Shown here in pieces: positions 44,598 to 52,326 of a stretch of DNA of 64,000 nt; position 1 is the first letter of the stretch, and every line of letters starts with the position of its first letter. Origin of the DNA: Eutrophocola sp964629325 (GTDB lineage: Bacteria > Pseudomonadota > Gammaproteobacteria > Pseudomonadales > Pseudohongiellaceae); NCBI GenBank assembly GCA_964629325.1, contig CAZVSC010000007.1, positions 1 to 64,000 on the forward strand, read 5' to 3'. Below the pieces are notes generated by a model. That model was not told the origin of the DNA. It made no database searches and saw only the letters and a list, made by a program, of their open reading frames with translations. The position numbers and the translations under genes were made by a program.

Positions 44598-45562
44598 TGT
44601 CCTTTACCCTGCCCGCCCTGTTCACGCCCCTGTTGTCCCTGCTTGGCATGGGTATCGGTATCGGCGCGCTGCTCGGTTTCACTGCCCGCCGTTTTCATGT
44701 GGAAGGCGATCCCGTCATCGAACAGATCAACGACCTGCTGCCCCAGACCCAATGCGGGCAATGCGGTTACCCGGGCTGCCGACCCTATGCCGAAGCCATC
44801 GCGGCGGGTGATGCCATAAACAAGTGCCCGCCCGGTGGTGAAAAAACCATCGCCGATCTCGCCAGCCTGCTCAATGTCGCCACCGTGCCCCTGGATACCG
44901 GGTATGGCCAGGTTGAGCCGCGCAAGGTGGCGTTCATCCGCGAAGCGCAATGCATCGGCTGCGCCAAATGCATTCCCGCCTGCCCGGTGGATGCGATTCT
45001 CGGCGCTCCGAAATTCACCCATACGGTCATCGCCAGCGAATGCACCGGGTGCGATCTGTGCATCGAGCCCTGCCCCGTGGACTGCATCGATATGGTCACC
45101 GTCGAAGACGATGACCCGGCCGTGGAAATTCAGGAGCAAACTGCTTCACGCCTGGCCTGCATCAACTGCGCCCTGTGCGTGCCCGTATGCCCGGTGGACC
45201 TGCAACCGCACGAACTCTACTTCGCCTGTCGTGACCACAACCTGAATCAGGCGCAGTCGCTCAACCTCATGCACTGCATCGAGTGCGGCAAGTGTGACAA
45301 GGCCTGCCCCAGCGGCTTGCCGCTGGTGGATCATTACCAGGCTGCCAAAGCCGACCTTGCCAGGCAGCAGAAAGAGCGGGAGCGTGCCGGCAGGGCGAAA
45401 CGCCGCTTCGAGCGGCACCAGCTGCGCATGGCCAGGCTGGCGGACGAGGAAGAATCACGGCGCAGGAAGCGCGCGGAACTTGCGATCAACCGCCAGCGCG
45501 TGTCAGCGGACAGTATCCAGGCAGCGTTGGCGCGGGTGAAAGCCAGGAAGTCGGAAAAATAG
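44597..45562 (+). CDS. rsxB: Rnf subunit B fused to the C-terminal ferredoxin module of Rnf subunit C
   Basis: A 321-residue chimera; ordinary RnfB has about 190 residues. Residues 1 to about 170 are complete RnfB: a membrane anchor, the CGQCGYPGC cluster motif (53-61) with C77, and two 4Fe-4S motifs (C119-C129; C149-C159). After a linker, residues 188-198 (CINCALCVPVC) and 227-237 (CIECGKCDKAC) are two further 4Fe-4S motifs spaced as in RnfC. They are followed by an RnfC-like tail: PHELYFACRDHNLNQAQ between them, then VDHYQAAKADLARQQKERER and, at the end, IQAALARVKARK. The NADH/FMN-binding front part of RnfC is absent. The ATG at 44597 overlaps the rsxA stop by one base. Confidence 0.9.
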   Translation: MSFTLPALFTPLLSLLGMGIGIGALLGFTARRFHVEGDPVIEQINDLLPQTQCGQCGYPGCRPYAEAIAAGDAINKCPPGGEKTIADLASLLNVATVPLDTGYGQVEPRKVAFIREAQCIGCAKCIPACPVDAILGAPKFTHTVIASECTGCDLCIEPCPVDCIDMVTVEDDDPAVEIQEQTASRLACINCALCVPVCPVDLQPHELYFACRDHNLNQAQSLNLMHCIECGKCDKACPSGLPLVDHYQAAKADLARQQKERERAGRAKRRFERHQLRMARLADEEESRRRKRAELAINRQRVSADSIQAALARVKARKSEK

Positions 45563-45588
45563 AACGCACGTTGCCCGGCTAATGCGAA

Positions 45589-46500
45589 TCAGCAGCGGCG
45601 CAGTGATTGCAGGTGCCGCACACCCGCCCCGATCTCGGTGATGGCATTGCGGGGCGTATCGATTTCCACGAAGCCATGGCGGATGTTGTAGTAATCCATG
45701 CGCTCCATGACCGCCGTGAAATCCACCACCCCGCTTCCCGGCGGCACCAGGCTGGCGGCAGCGCCAAGGAAATCCCCCATGTCCGCCGGGCGGTTGCCGT
45801 TGAAGTCCTTCATGTGGCAGGCAATGGTCCGGTTGCCAAAATTGTCCAGCACGTTGAGGTAATCGACGCCGGCCAGGGCCAGCCAGCCGATGTCCAGTTC
45901 ACAGCGCACCATCTGCGGGTCGGTATTCCACATGATATGGTTGAAGGGGATCTCACCGTCGACTTCGAAGAATTCCACGTGGTGGTTGTGGTAGGCAAAT
46001 TGCAGGCCGCGGCGGCGGAACATCACCCCGAGGCGGTTCAGCAATTCCGCAAGTTCATCCATTTCCTGTTTTGTCTGCGGGCCCTGGATACGCAGACCGT
46101 TTGGTCCGGGCTGCACAAAACCCGGCGCGGCACCCAGAATAATGGTGTCCAGGCCGAGAATTTCGGCATTTTCAGCCAGGGCCGGAATATCGAGCGCATC
46201 AGCGGCTACATGGGAGCAGGTCATGGTGATTTCGTTGCGCTCGAGCAGGCGGCGAAATGACAGGGGGGACATGCCGAAGATCTCGGGCGCGCCGGTCAGG
46301 CCGAATAATTCAACATCCCTGACGCCGGCATTGGCCAGGTCGCGAATTGCCTCGATGGGATTGTCGGCCAGCTCGTTGCGCAGGGTGAACAACTGCGCGC
46401 CCGGGGTACGCTCGACATAGCAATCGAATGCAGCCTGTGCCAGGGGGCTTGTTGCGGTCAGGCCAAGGCCGGCCGATTGTAGGAAACGACGCCTTTGCAT
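45589..46500 (-). CDS. Tat-exported sugar phosphate isomerase/epimerase-like TIM barrel
   Basis: A 303-residue protein of the xylose isomerase-like (AP endonuclease 2) TIM-barrel family. The N-terminus has a Tat-like RRRFLQSAGLG signal. Metal-binding features are YHNHHVEF, CELDIGW and HMKDFNG with a final GFVEID, the usual Glu/His/Asp set for a divalent metal. Exported members of this family are common in environmental bacteria and often act on modified sugars or inositols; the substrate here is unknown. It lies on the strand opposite to the rnf genes. Confidence 0.82.
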   Translation of the reverse strand: MQRRRFLQSAGLGLTATSPLAQAAFDCYVERTPGAQLFTLRNELADNPIEAIRDLANAGVRDVELFGLTGAPEIFGMSPLSFRRLLERNEITMTCSHVAADALDIPALAENAEILGLDTIILGAAPGFVQPGPNGLRIQGPQTKQEMDELAELLNRLGVMFRRRGLQFAYHNHHVEFFEVDGEIPFNHIMWNTDPQMVRCELDIGWLALAGVDYLNVLDNFGNRTIACHMKDFNGNRPADMGDFLGAAASLVPPGSGVVDFTAVMERMDYYNIRHGFVEIDTPRNAITEIGAGVRHLQSLRRC

Positions 46501-46540
46501 TAGCTCAATCCTGTTCCATTGTACTGTTGGGAATTGGTGC

Positions 46541-47731
46541 TCAGATTACACCATAGTACAGCAGGAGGAAGTAGGAAAGCCCCAGCGCATAACCGGAAAC
46601 GAGAGTGGCGAAGAGACCTTTTTCGAAGAGTGTGGGCTGGTCGACAAATTCAAGCCTGGGGCCGACTCTTGCCAAAAACATATACATAAATCCCGAAATA
46701 AATCCTCCCAAATGATTTATGTAATCAACAAGTTCGAGCCAAAATATTTCTGCATAAAATTCAAACAGCAACAAAAGAACCAGTCTGTTGACAGGGATAC
46801 TATTTATACTTCCTGGCAAATACTCTTCATATTTGTACTTTAAAAAGATATAGGCGCCAAATAGGCTATAAGTTCCTCCAGAAGCACCAACACTCCCTTC
46901 ATTCAGCATCAGAATATTACTTGATAACACACCGAACAAACTGCCCACGAGAGTTACATTCACAAAACGAATTTGAGCTATGGTTTTCTCCAAAAGGTAA
47001 GCAAGTACGCCTAGCACAATCATATTTATTGCAATGTGCAGAAACCTTGTATGGATAAAAAATGAAGAAAACGCTCGATACAGCTCCATTTTCGAGATCA
47101 GTTCTTTGGTGTTTCCACCCAAAACCAGAAATGCTTCCGGCGTTTTTATAAATACGTCGCCGTTATTACCTATTAAAAAGATGATAAAGATCAATAAAGC
47201 CAACAAGAACGAAGCAAATGCACGCTTGTCCAACTGAGCAGCCGCAATACGATCTCTCACATGGGATATATCCATATCGCAGCATCGTCCGACTCTGCTC
47301 GAAAGGATTTGAACAAAATAGTTAAAATCTCCATGCTCTTTGAAAATGCCAGCGTCAACTACCTGCCGGGATTTCCCGGTTATACCAAGAATTACTCCTC
47401 GCACAATGCCGCCTAAAACTATGACCTCAACGGAATAGATGGCATTTATTGGTATTCGTTTCTCATCAAGAAAATAGTCAGGGAACGTAAGCTCCTCTTC
47501 TCCAACCCTGATCAGATGTTTGCGCCTGGAAACCAAAAGCAACTTATAAAGAAGAAATATGGAATATCCCGAAAATATGAAAATTACGGGATAAGTCAGC
47601 ACTGGATAATCCAGGACAAAGGCCTTTATTACATTTTTTGTTAAGGCAAGAAGGGCGACTAAAAGGAAAGAAGAAGTTAGCAGGATCAATAACGATCTTT
47701 TAGCTTTTCTTAAATTAATCTCGAAATCCAT
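46541..47731 (-). CDS. Rhomboid intramembrane serine protease with N-terminal PH-like extension
   Basis: A 396-residue membrane protein. Residues about 12-65 hold two helices, followed by a cytoplasmic PH-like stretch (about 75-165). From residue 172 the rhomboid core begins: LYRAFSSFFIHTRFLHIAINM with H232 and N236 (oxyanion), GASGGTYSLFGAY with nucleophile S284, and NHLGGFISG with H340. The catalytic dyad is therefore complete and the enzyme is probably active. The DNA is clearly more AT-rich than its surroundings, suggesting transfer. There is no Shine-Dalgarno before the ATG at 47731 and a strong hairpin lies just upstream. It follows a double-glycine-leader peptide gene by 56 bases and is probably its partner. 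Confidence 0.88.
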   Translation of the reverse strand: MDFEINLRKAKRSLLILLTSSFLLVALLALTKNVIKAFVLDYPVLTYPVIFIFSGYSIFLLYKLLLVSRRKHLIRVGEEELTFPDYFLDEKRIPINAIYSVEVIVLGGIVRGVILGITGKSRQVVDAGIFKEHGDFNYFVQILSSRVGRCCDMDISHVRDRIAAAQLDKRAFASFLLALLIFIIFLIGNNGDVFIKTPEAFLVLGGNTKELISKMELYRAFSSFFIHTRFLHIAINMIVLGVLAYLLEKTIAQIRFVNVTLVGSLFGVLSSNILMLNEGSVGASGGTYSLFGAYIFLKYKYEEYLPGSINSIPVNRLVLLLLFEFYAEIFWLELVDYINHLGGFISGFMYMFLARVGPRLEFVDQPTLFEKGLFATLVSGYALGLSYFLLLYYGVI

Positions 47732-47739
47732 TTCGTATG

Positions 47740-47775
47740 GAGCATCAAGACAGAGAGAAATCCATCTTGATGCTC
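47740..47775 (-). promoter_or_regulatory. Intercistronic hairpin between peptide and rhomboid genes
   Basis: A perfect 11-bp inverted repeat (GAGCATCAAGA / TCTTGATGCTC) with a 14-base loop lies 8 bases before the rhomboid start. No T-run follows, so it is more likely an mRNA-stabilising or translation-limiting element than a terminator. Confidence 0.65.
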
Positions 47776-47787
47776 GATTGTTACAAC

Positions 47788-48003
47788 CTAATTAAGTAGC
47801 GAATAGCCACTATAAAAAGACAGGCCCACTATCAGCCCGGCCACAGGCCAACCGACACCTGTTATAGCAACGGCCCCCATTGTTGCCCAGCCAGATCCAA
47901 GCACTGTTTGAGCAATTCCTGCTGCTGCAGCAAAAGCGGCTGCTGACTCAGCAAAATCACCACCACTCACTTGCTCCAACTCATCCATGGTCAGTTCTCT
48001 CAT
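47788..48003 (-). CDS. Double-glycine-leader peptide, bacteriocin-like
   Basis: A 71-residue peptide with the classic leader MRELTMDELEQVSGG (conserved Leu/Glu/Leu/Val and GG at 14-15), which C39-type peptidase transporters normally cleave after GG. The predicted 56-residue mature part is hydrophobic and Gly/Ala-rich, with small-residue helix-packing motifs (AAAFAAAAG; GSGWATMG; AGLIVG), like class IIb bacteriocins or holin-like peptides. The start has a strong AGGGAGG set in the loop of a GTTAAC hairpin. No C39 transporter or HlyD-type secretion gene is nearby. The next gene on the same transcript is a rhomboid protease. Confidence 0.8.
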   Translation of the reverse strand: MRELTMDELEQVSGGDFAESAAAFAAAAGIAQTVLGSGWATMGAVAITGVGWPVAGLIVGLSFYSGYSLLN

Positions 48004-48004
48004 T

Positions 48005-48022
48005 GTTAACCTCCCTGTTAAC
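48005..48022 (-). promoter_or_regulatory. Hairpin presenting the peptide's ribosome binding site
   Basis: GTTAAC-AGGGAG-GTTAAC: two self-complementary 6-mers flank the Shine-Dalgarno, one base before the peptide ATG region. The stem could modulate translation of the peptide. Confidence 0.5.
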
Positions 48023-48048
48023 GTTTTTGCACTATTGCCCCCACAGGT

Positions 48049-48075
48049 TTAGTACAGCTTTCCTCCTTTCGCCAA
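48049..48075 (-). promoter_or_regulatory. Possible promoter of the peptide-rhomboid unit
   Basis: On the minus strand, TTGGCG and TACTAA are separated by 15 bases, within the 75-base space after the esterase stop. Spacing is short, so this is tentative. Confidence 0.3.
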
Positions 48076-48078
48076 TAT

Positions 48079-48951
48079 TCAGAGGTGATGGCGGGTGAAA
48101 AAGGCCCAGATCAGTTCGCTGGCGCTGATATCCTGCACCGCTCCGCGCTGCGCGGCGCCCGGCCACGTGTGCCCGCCGATATTGGTCTGGTAGAACAGGA
48201 TCTCCGTCTCCCCGCCGCATTCGGTCCAGGCATAGGAGCGGACACTGTAGGCCACCTGCTCATGGTCGTTCGCCAGTGTGCAGTCGTTGGCCTGCCGCCA
48301 CCGGTCCAGGGCGGTTTCCACGCCCATGCGCCAGTACGGGCGCGAATCGGCCTGCACCTCGTAGTTGTTCACGGGATCGTCTTCCGCGTGGAAGGTGATG
48401 ATGGGAATCGGGCGCTTCAGGGTGCAGTCTTCCGGGTACTGCAGCCCCGCCACCGGCGCCGCCGCGGCCAGCACGTCGGACAGTTCGCAGGCCAGCCGGC
48501 TGCTGATGCGACCGCCACCGGAAAAGCCGGAGGTATAGATGCGGGAGGCATCGATGGCCAGCATGCCGCCGACCGCATTGATCATGTCCCGGGTGAACTG
48601 CACATCGTCCACACCGGCCTCGACGTTGGCATTCCAGCTGCGCGCCGTTACCGAGTTGGTGAATTCCCCGGCGGGGAACACGGCGATGAAGCCATGCTCA
48701 TCCGCCAGCTTGTCGAAGCCGCTGACGTCCACCTGGTTCTGCGGGTAACCGCCGGAGCCGTGAAAACTGAATACCAGGGGCGCCGGTTGCCCGTTGTAAC
48801 TTTCCGGCACATACAGCAGGTAGCTGCGCTGCGCCCCCGCCGAGGCAATGTTGTGCTCCGAAAATCCGCCCTCCGGCTGGGCAGACACATGTGCCACCTG
48901 CAAGCCACCCAATAATGTCAGTAACAATAAAATACGTGTATGTCGAATCAT
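48079..48951 (-). CDS. Secreted PHB depolymerase/LpqC-like esterase
   Basis: A 290-residue exported esterase of the polyhydroxybutyrate depolymerase/feruloyl esterase (LpqC) group. It has a signal peptide (about residues 1-24), the oxyanion HGSGGYPQNQ, nucleophile in TSGFSGGGRIS, acid in HAEDDPVNNY and His in IGGHTWPGA. The ATG at 48951 follows AAGGGGG. The frame stays open upstream through the heptamer repeats and the gap, but that part is not coding. It precedes the peptide-rhomboid pair on the same strand by 75 bases. Confidence 0.88.
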   Translation of the reverse strand: MIRHTRILLLLTLLGGLQVAHVSAQPEGGFSEHNIASAGAQRSYLLYVPESYNGQPAPLVFSFHGSGGYPQNQVDVSGFDKLADEHGFIAVFPAGEFTNSVTARSWNANVEAGVDDVQFTRDMINAVGGMLAIDASRIYTSGFSGGGRISSRLACELSDVLAAAAPVAGLQYPEDCTLKRPIPIITFHAEDDPVNNYEVQADSRPYWRMGVETALDRWRQANDCTLANDHEQVAYSVRSYAWTECGGETEILFYQTNIGGHTWPGAAQRGAVQDISASELIWAFFTRHHL

Positions 48952-48960
48952 GGCAATCCC

Positions 48961-49110
48961 CCTTGTTCCTTGTTCCTTGTNNNNNNNNNNNNNNNNNNNN
49001 NNNNNNNNNNNNNNNNNNNNNNNNNNNNNNNNNNNNNNNNNNNNNNNNNNNNNNNNNNNNNNNNNNNNNNNNNNNNNNNNCCTTGTTCCTTGTTCCTTGT
49101 CCCTTGTTCC
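48961..49110. repeat. CCTTGTN heptamer array interrupted by a 100-N gap
   Basis: At least two and a half CCTTGTT units lie left of the gap (48961-48980). Four or more CCTTGTT/CCTTGTC units lie to the right (49081-49110). The N run at 48981-49080 therefore sits inside one array, which explains the failed assembly. It lies between the esterase start and rsxD. Confidence 0.85.
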
Positions 49111-49189
49111 CTTTGTCAATCATACGTGGATTCCCGCGACCGGCCAATTTGGGTGATGCCTCCCGGGCAAGCTGGTAACATGCGCGGGC

Positions 49190-50206
49190 ATGACCCTGGC
49201 CACCCTGCTGTTCTCCCGTAAGGCGCCCATGACCACACCGCAAATCATGGCGCTGGTCCTGGCGGCCGCTGTACCGGGCATCATCGCCATGACCCTCTGG
49301 TTCGGCCCGGGCACCCTGATCAATATCGCCTGGCTCATCCTGTGCGCCCTCCTGCTGGAAGCCATCGTCCTCAAAATGCGTCACCGCCCTGTGATGCCCG
49401 CCCTGAAGGATTTCAGCGCTGCGGTCACTGCCCTGCTGCTAGCCCTGTCGATGCCGCCTGCCGCCCCCTGGTGGACTGGTCTCATCGGCGTCTTTTTCGC
49501 CATCGTCATTGCCAAGCAACTGTACGGCGGTCTCGGCAGCAATCCGTTCAATCCCGCCATGGTCGGCTACGCGGTCCTGCTCATCGCCTTTCCTCAGACC
49601 ATGACCAGCTGGTTCCTGCCGCACAATGGCGCAGGCCTCGCCGATACCCTTGCCCGCTTTCTCGGCAATGCGACCGATGCCATGGACGCCTATACCGGCG
49701 CCACGGCACTCGACCGCTTCAAGCTGGAGCGCGGCGGCATGACGGTCAGTGAATTCGTTGCCGGCAATCCTCTCTACGGCACGCTGTCCGGTGCCGGCTG
49801 GGAATGGGTGAACATCGCTTTCCTCGGCGGCGGACTCTACCTGCTCTACCGGCGCATCATCACGTGGCACATCCCGGTTACCCTGCTGGCCGCCATGACA
49901 TTACTGTCACTGGTCTTCTACGACGGCGGCAGTTCGGCCAGCCACGGCTCCCCGGTCTTCCACCTGTTCGGCGGCGCCGCCATGCTCGGCGCCTTCTTCA
50001 TCGCCACCGATCCCGTGTCGGGCCCATCAACCACTACCGGCAAACTCTGGTACGGCGCCCTCATCGGCATACTTCTGTATTGCATACGCGTTTGGGGCAG
50101 CTATCCCGACGGTGTTGCCTTCGCCGTGCTGCTGGCAAACTTCGCCGCACCGGCCATCGATCAGTTCGTGCACATCGCGCAAAAAGGCAGCAACCATGCC
50201 GGATAG
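49190..50206 (+). CDS. rsxD: Ion-translocating oxidoreductase (Rnf/Rsx) subunit D
   Basis: A 338-residue membrane subunit that carries a covalently bound FMN. The phosphoester-flavin Thr lies in YTGATALDRFKL, and KQLYGGLGSNPFNPAMVGY, ILTD-like FFIATDPVSGPST and GSYPDGVAFAVLLAN match RnfD. The N-terminus aligns with E. coli RsxD from about its twentieth residue. It normally follows rnfC directly; here the preceding sequence is non-coding repeat DNA. The stop overlaps the rsxG start by eleven bases. Confidence 0.93.
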   Translation: MTLATLLFSRKAPMTTPQIMALVLAAAVPGIIAMTLWFGPGTLINIAWLILCALLLEAIVLKMRHRPVMPALKDFSAAVTALLLALSMPPAAPWWTGLIGVFFAIVIAKQLYGGLGSNPFNPAMVGYAVLLIAFPQTMTSWFLPHNGAGLADTLARFLGNATDAMDAYTGATALDRFKLERGGMTVSEFVAGNPLYGTLSGAGWEWVNIAFLGGGLYLLYRRIITWHIPVTLLAAMTLLSLVFYDGGSSASHGSPVFHLFGGAAMLGAFFIATDPVSGPSTTTGKLWYGALIGILLYCIRVWGSYPDGVAFAVLLANFAAPAIDQFVHIAQKGSNHAG

Positions 50207-50828
50207 GCAGCCAGTCATCCTGAAAAGCAGTCTCGTGCTGGGCGGGTTTGCGCTGGTGGTCGCTGTCGTGCTGGCACTCGTCAACCTGGCCACTGCGGAT
50301 CGCATCCTGGCGCAGCAACTTGCCGCCGAACGGCGGGCGCTGGCAGAGGTGTTTCCGGCCACACTGCATGACAACGATTTGCTCACGGATGCCTTCACGC
50401 TGGCAACCGGCACTGCCATGCTGGAATTGACGAACGATCGCCCGGGCTATGTCGCCACCAGGGATGGTCTTTTCGCGGGCGTCATCCTGCCGGTGGAAGC
50501 CCACGACGGCTACAGCGGTGACATCCGCCTGCTGGTCGGTATACTGGCCAGCGGCAGTGTGACCGGCGTGCGGGTTCTCGAACACCGCGAGACTCCCGGC
50601 CTCGGCGACAAGATCGACATCGAGGTCGATGACTGGATTCTCGCCTTCAATGGCAGGACGCTTGGCAACCCGCCGCCCCCGCGCTGGCAGGTGGTGAAGG
50701 ACGGTGGTGAATTCGACCAGCTCACCGGTGCCACGGTGACGCCACGCGCTGTCGTCAATGCCGTGCGCAGGGCGCTGCAATTTTTTGAACAGAACCGGGC
50801 TCTTTGGGCAAACCGCGATGCAGACTGA
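50196..50828 (+). CDS. rsxG: Ion-translocating oxidoreductase (Rnf/Rsx) subunit G
   Basis: A 210-residue membrane-anchored periplasmic FMN protein. An N-terminal helix (residues about 10-30) is followed by the FMN-binding domain. Typical motifs are VLEHRETPGLGDKI and the covalent FMN site DQLTGATVTPRAV. The ATG at 50196 lies within the end of rsxD, and the rsxG end overlaps the rsxE start by eleven bases, as in compact rnf operons. Confidence 0.94.
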   Translation: MPDRQPVILKSSLVLGGFALVVAVVLALVNLATADRILAQQLAAERRALAEVFPATLHDNDLLTDAFTLATGTAMLELTNDRPGYVATRDGLFAGVILPVEAHDGYSGDIRLLVGILASGSVTGVRVLEHRETPGLGDKIDIEVDDWILAFNGRTLGNPPPPRWQVVKDGGEFDQLTGATVTPRAVVNAVRRALQFFEQNRALWANRDAD

Positions 50829-51513
50829 CTTCAGGCAGATCACTTACCAGGGGCTGTGGGGCAGCAACGCCGCACTGGTGCAACTGCTGGGCTTGTGTCC
50901 GCTGCTGGCGGTGAGCAACTCGGCCGTCAACGCCCTGGGACTTGGTCTCGCCACCATCCTGGTCCTGGCAGGATCCAACACCCTGGTATCCCTGGGCCGG
51001 CATGCCCTGGTACCGGCCATCCGCCTGCCGGTGTTCGTGCTCATCATTGCCGGTTTCACCACCTGCGCCGAATTGCTGCTGCGCGCCTATGCCATCGAGC
51101 TGTACCAGGCGCTGGGCATCTTTATTCCATTGATCGTCACTAACTGCACCATCCTTGGCCGCGCGGAAGCCTTTGCCTCGAAGAACCCGTTGCTGCCATC
51201 CTTCATCGACGGCCTGATGACCGGGTTTGGCTTTGCCGCGGTACTGCTTGTCCTGGGCATCCTGCGGGAACTGGCTGGCACCGGCGCCGTGTTCGCCAAC
51301 ATGGACCGGCTGCTGCCGTTCGCCGGCAACCCGGAACTGGTGGTGTTCACCACGGACTCGCCGTTCCTGCTGGCCATCCTGCCGCCGGGAGCGTTTTTGT
51401 TCATGGGCTTCCTGATCGCCCTGAAGAACGTGCTGGACAGGCAGCTGGCCAGGCCGGCTGCAGCGCCAGAGCCCGTCGCACCGGGCAGCAAGCGGGTCAG
51501 AGTGACCGGGTGA
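50818..51513 (+). CDS. rsxE: Ion-translocating oxidoreductase (Rnf/Rsx) subunit E
   Basis: A 231-residue six-helix membrane subunit, paralogous to RnfA. Diagnostic stretches are LWGSNAALVQLLGLCPLLAVSNSAVNALGLG and IFIPLIVTNCTILGRAEAFASKN, with Cys residues for the membrane iron-sulfur cluster shared with RnfA. The ATG at 50818 is preferred to an earlier in-frame start. It ends seven bases before nth, the usual neighbour of the rnf operon. Confidence 0.95.
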   Translation: MQTDFRQITYQGLWGSNAALVQLLGLCPLLAVSNSAVNALGLGLATILVLAGSNTLVSLGRHALVPAIRLPVFVLIIAGFTTCAELLLRAYAIELYQALGIFIPLIVTNCTILGRAEAFASKNPLLPSFIDGLMTGFGFAAVLLVLGILRELAGTGAVFANMDRLLPFAGNPELVVFTTDSPFLLAILPPGAFLFMGFLIALKNVLDRQLARPAAAPEPVAPGSKRVRVTG

Positions 51514-51520
51514 CCACTTC

Positions 51521-52156
51521 GTGAACAAGGAAAAACGCACCGAGATTTTTCATCGCCTGCGCGATGAAAACCCCACCCCCACCACCGAGCTTCAGTACGA
51601 CTCACCGTTTGAATTGCTGATCGCCGTCATGCTGTCGGCCCAGGCCACCGATGTCAGCGTCAACAAGGCCACTGAAAAACTGTTCCCCGTCGCCAACACA
51701 CCAGCCGCCATTTATGCACTGGGTGAGAACAAGCTGAAGAATTACATCAAGACCATCGGCCTGTTCAACACCAAGGCGAAGAACGTCATCAAGACCTGCA
51801 AAATCCTCATCGAGGAACACGACTCACAGGTGCCGAACACCCGCGAGGCGCTCGAGGCCCTGCCCGGCGTCGGCCGCAAGACCGCCAACGTCGTGCTCAA
51901 TACCGCGTTCAGGGAAAAGGCCATGGCCGTGGACACGCACATCTTTCGCGTATCCAACCGCACCGGCATCGCGCCGGGCAAGAATGTACTGGAAGTGGAA
52001 AAGAAACTGATGAAGTTCGTGCCGGACGAGTTTTTACTCGATGCCCACCACTGGCTCATCCTGCATGGAAGATATACGTGTATAGCCAGAAAACCACGCT
52101 GCGGCAGTTGCGTGATTTCAGACCTGTGCGAGTACAGGAAAAAGGAATTGGATTAA
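51521..52156 (+). CDS. nth: Endonuclease III
   Basis: A 211-residue base-excision repair DNA glycosylase/AP lyase for oxidised pyrimidines. The helix-hairpin-helix LPGVGRKTANVVLN carries K120 and the catalytic Asp is D138 (VDTHIFRV). The [4Fe-4S] loop uses C187, C194, C197 and C203, all at the E. coli positions. The start is GTG at 51521. Transcription from the rnf genes is likely. Confidence 0.97.
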   Translation: MNKEKRTEIFHRLRDENPTPTTELQYDSPFELLIAVMLSAQATDVSVNKATEKLFPVANTPAAIYALGENKLKNYIKTIGLFNTKAKNVIKTCKILIEEHDSQVPNTREALEALPGVGRKTANVVLNTAFREKAMAVDTHIFRVSNRTGIAPGKNVLEVEKKLMKFVPDEFLLDAHHWLILHGRYTCIARKPRCGSCVISDLCEYRKKELD

Positions 52157-52159
52157 AAC

Positions 52160-52191
52160 GTCGGATGGCGGCACTGCGTGCCTTATCCGAC
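52160..52191. repeat. REP-like hairpin, copy 1
   Basis: GTCGGAT and ATCCGAC close a long imperfect hairpin with a GGCAC/GTGCC inner stem. It strongly resembles enterobacterial REP elements, including the CCTTATCCGACCTAC ending. It lies four bases after the nth stop. Confidence 0.75.
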
Positions 52192-52218
52192 CTACATTAT
52201 GAATGTAAAATATTGCAG

Positions 52219-52244
52219 GTCGGATGTGCGAAGCGACATCCGAC
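52219..52244. repeat. REP-like hairpin, copy 2
   Basis: A perfect 9-bp stem (GTCGGATGT / ACATCCGAC) with loop GCGAAGCG, 28 bases after copy 1. The two share the GTCGGAT head, as in BIME pairs, and lie between the convergent nth and argG genes. Confidence 0.75.
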
Positions 52245-52326
52245 AAAGCAATCGCACAAGGCCCCGGGGCGACCTGAACGAGTTTATTCCAGCCAGCCCG
52301 AGCGCAGCAGCGACTGCGTTTATACC

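Noticed and set aside
48961..49110. CRISPR-like array
   Set aside because: Units are 7 bases without spacers; this is a short tandem repeat, not a CRISPR.
48952..49119. N-terminal extension of the PHB depolymerase-like esterase through the repeat array
   Set aside because: Consists of repeat-encoded KEQGTR units and N; the ATG at 48951 has a proper ribosome site and signal peptide.
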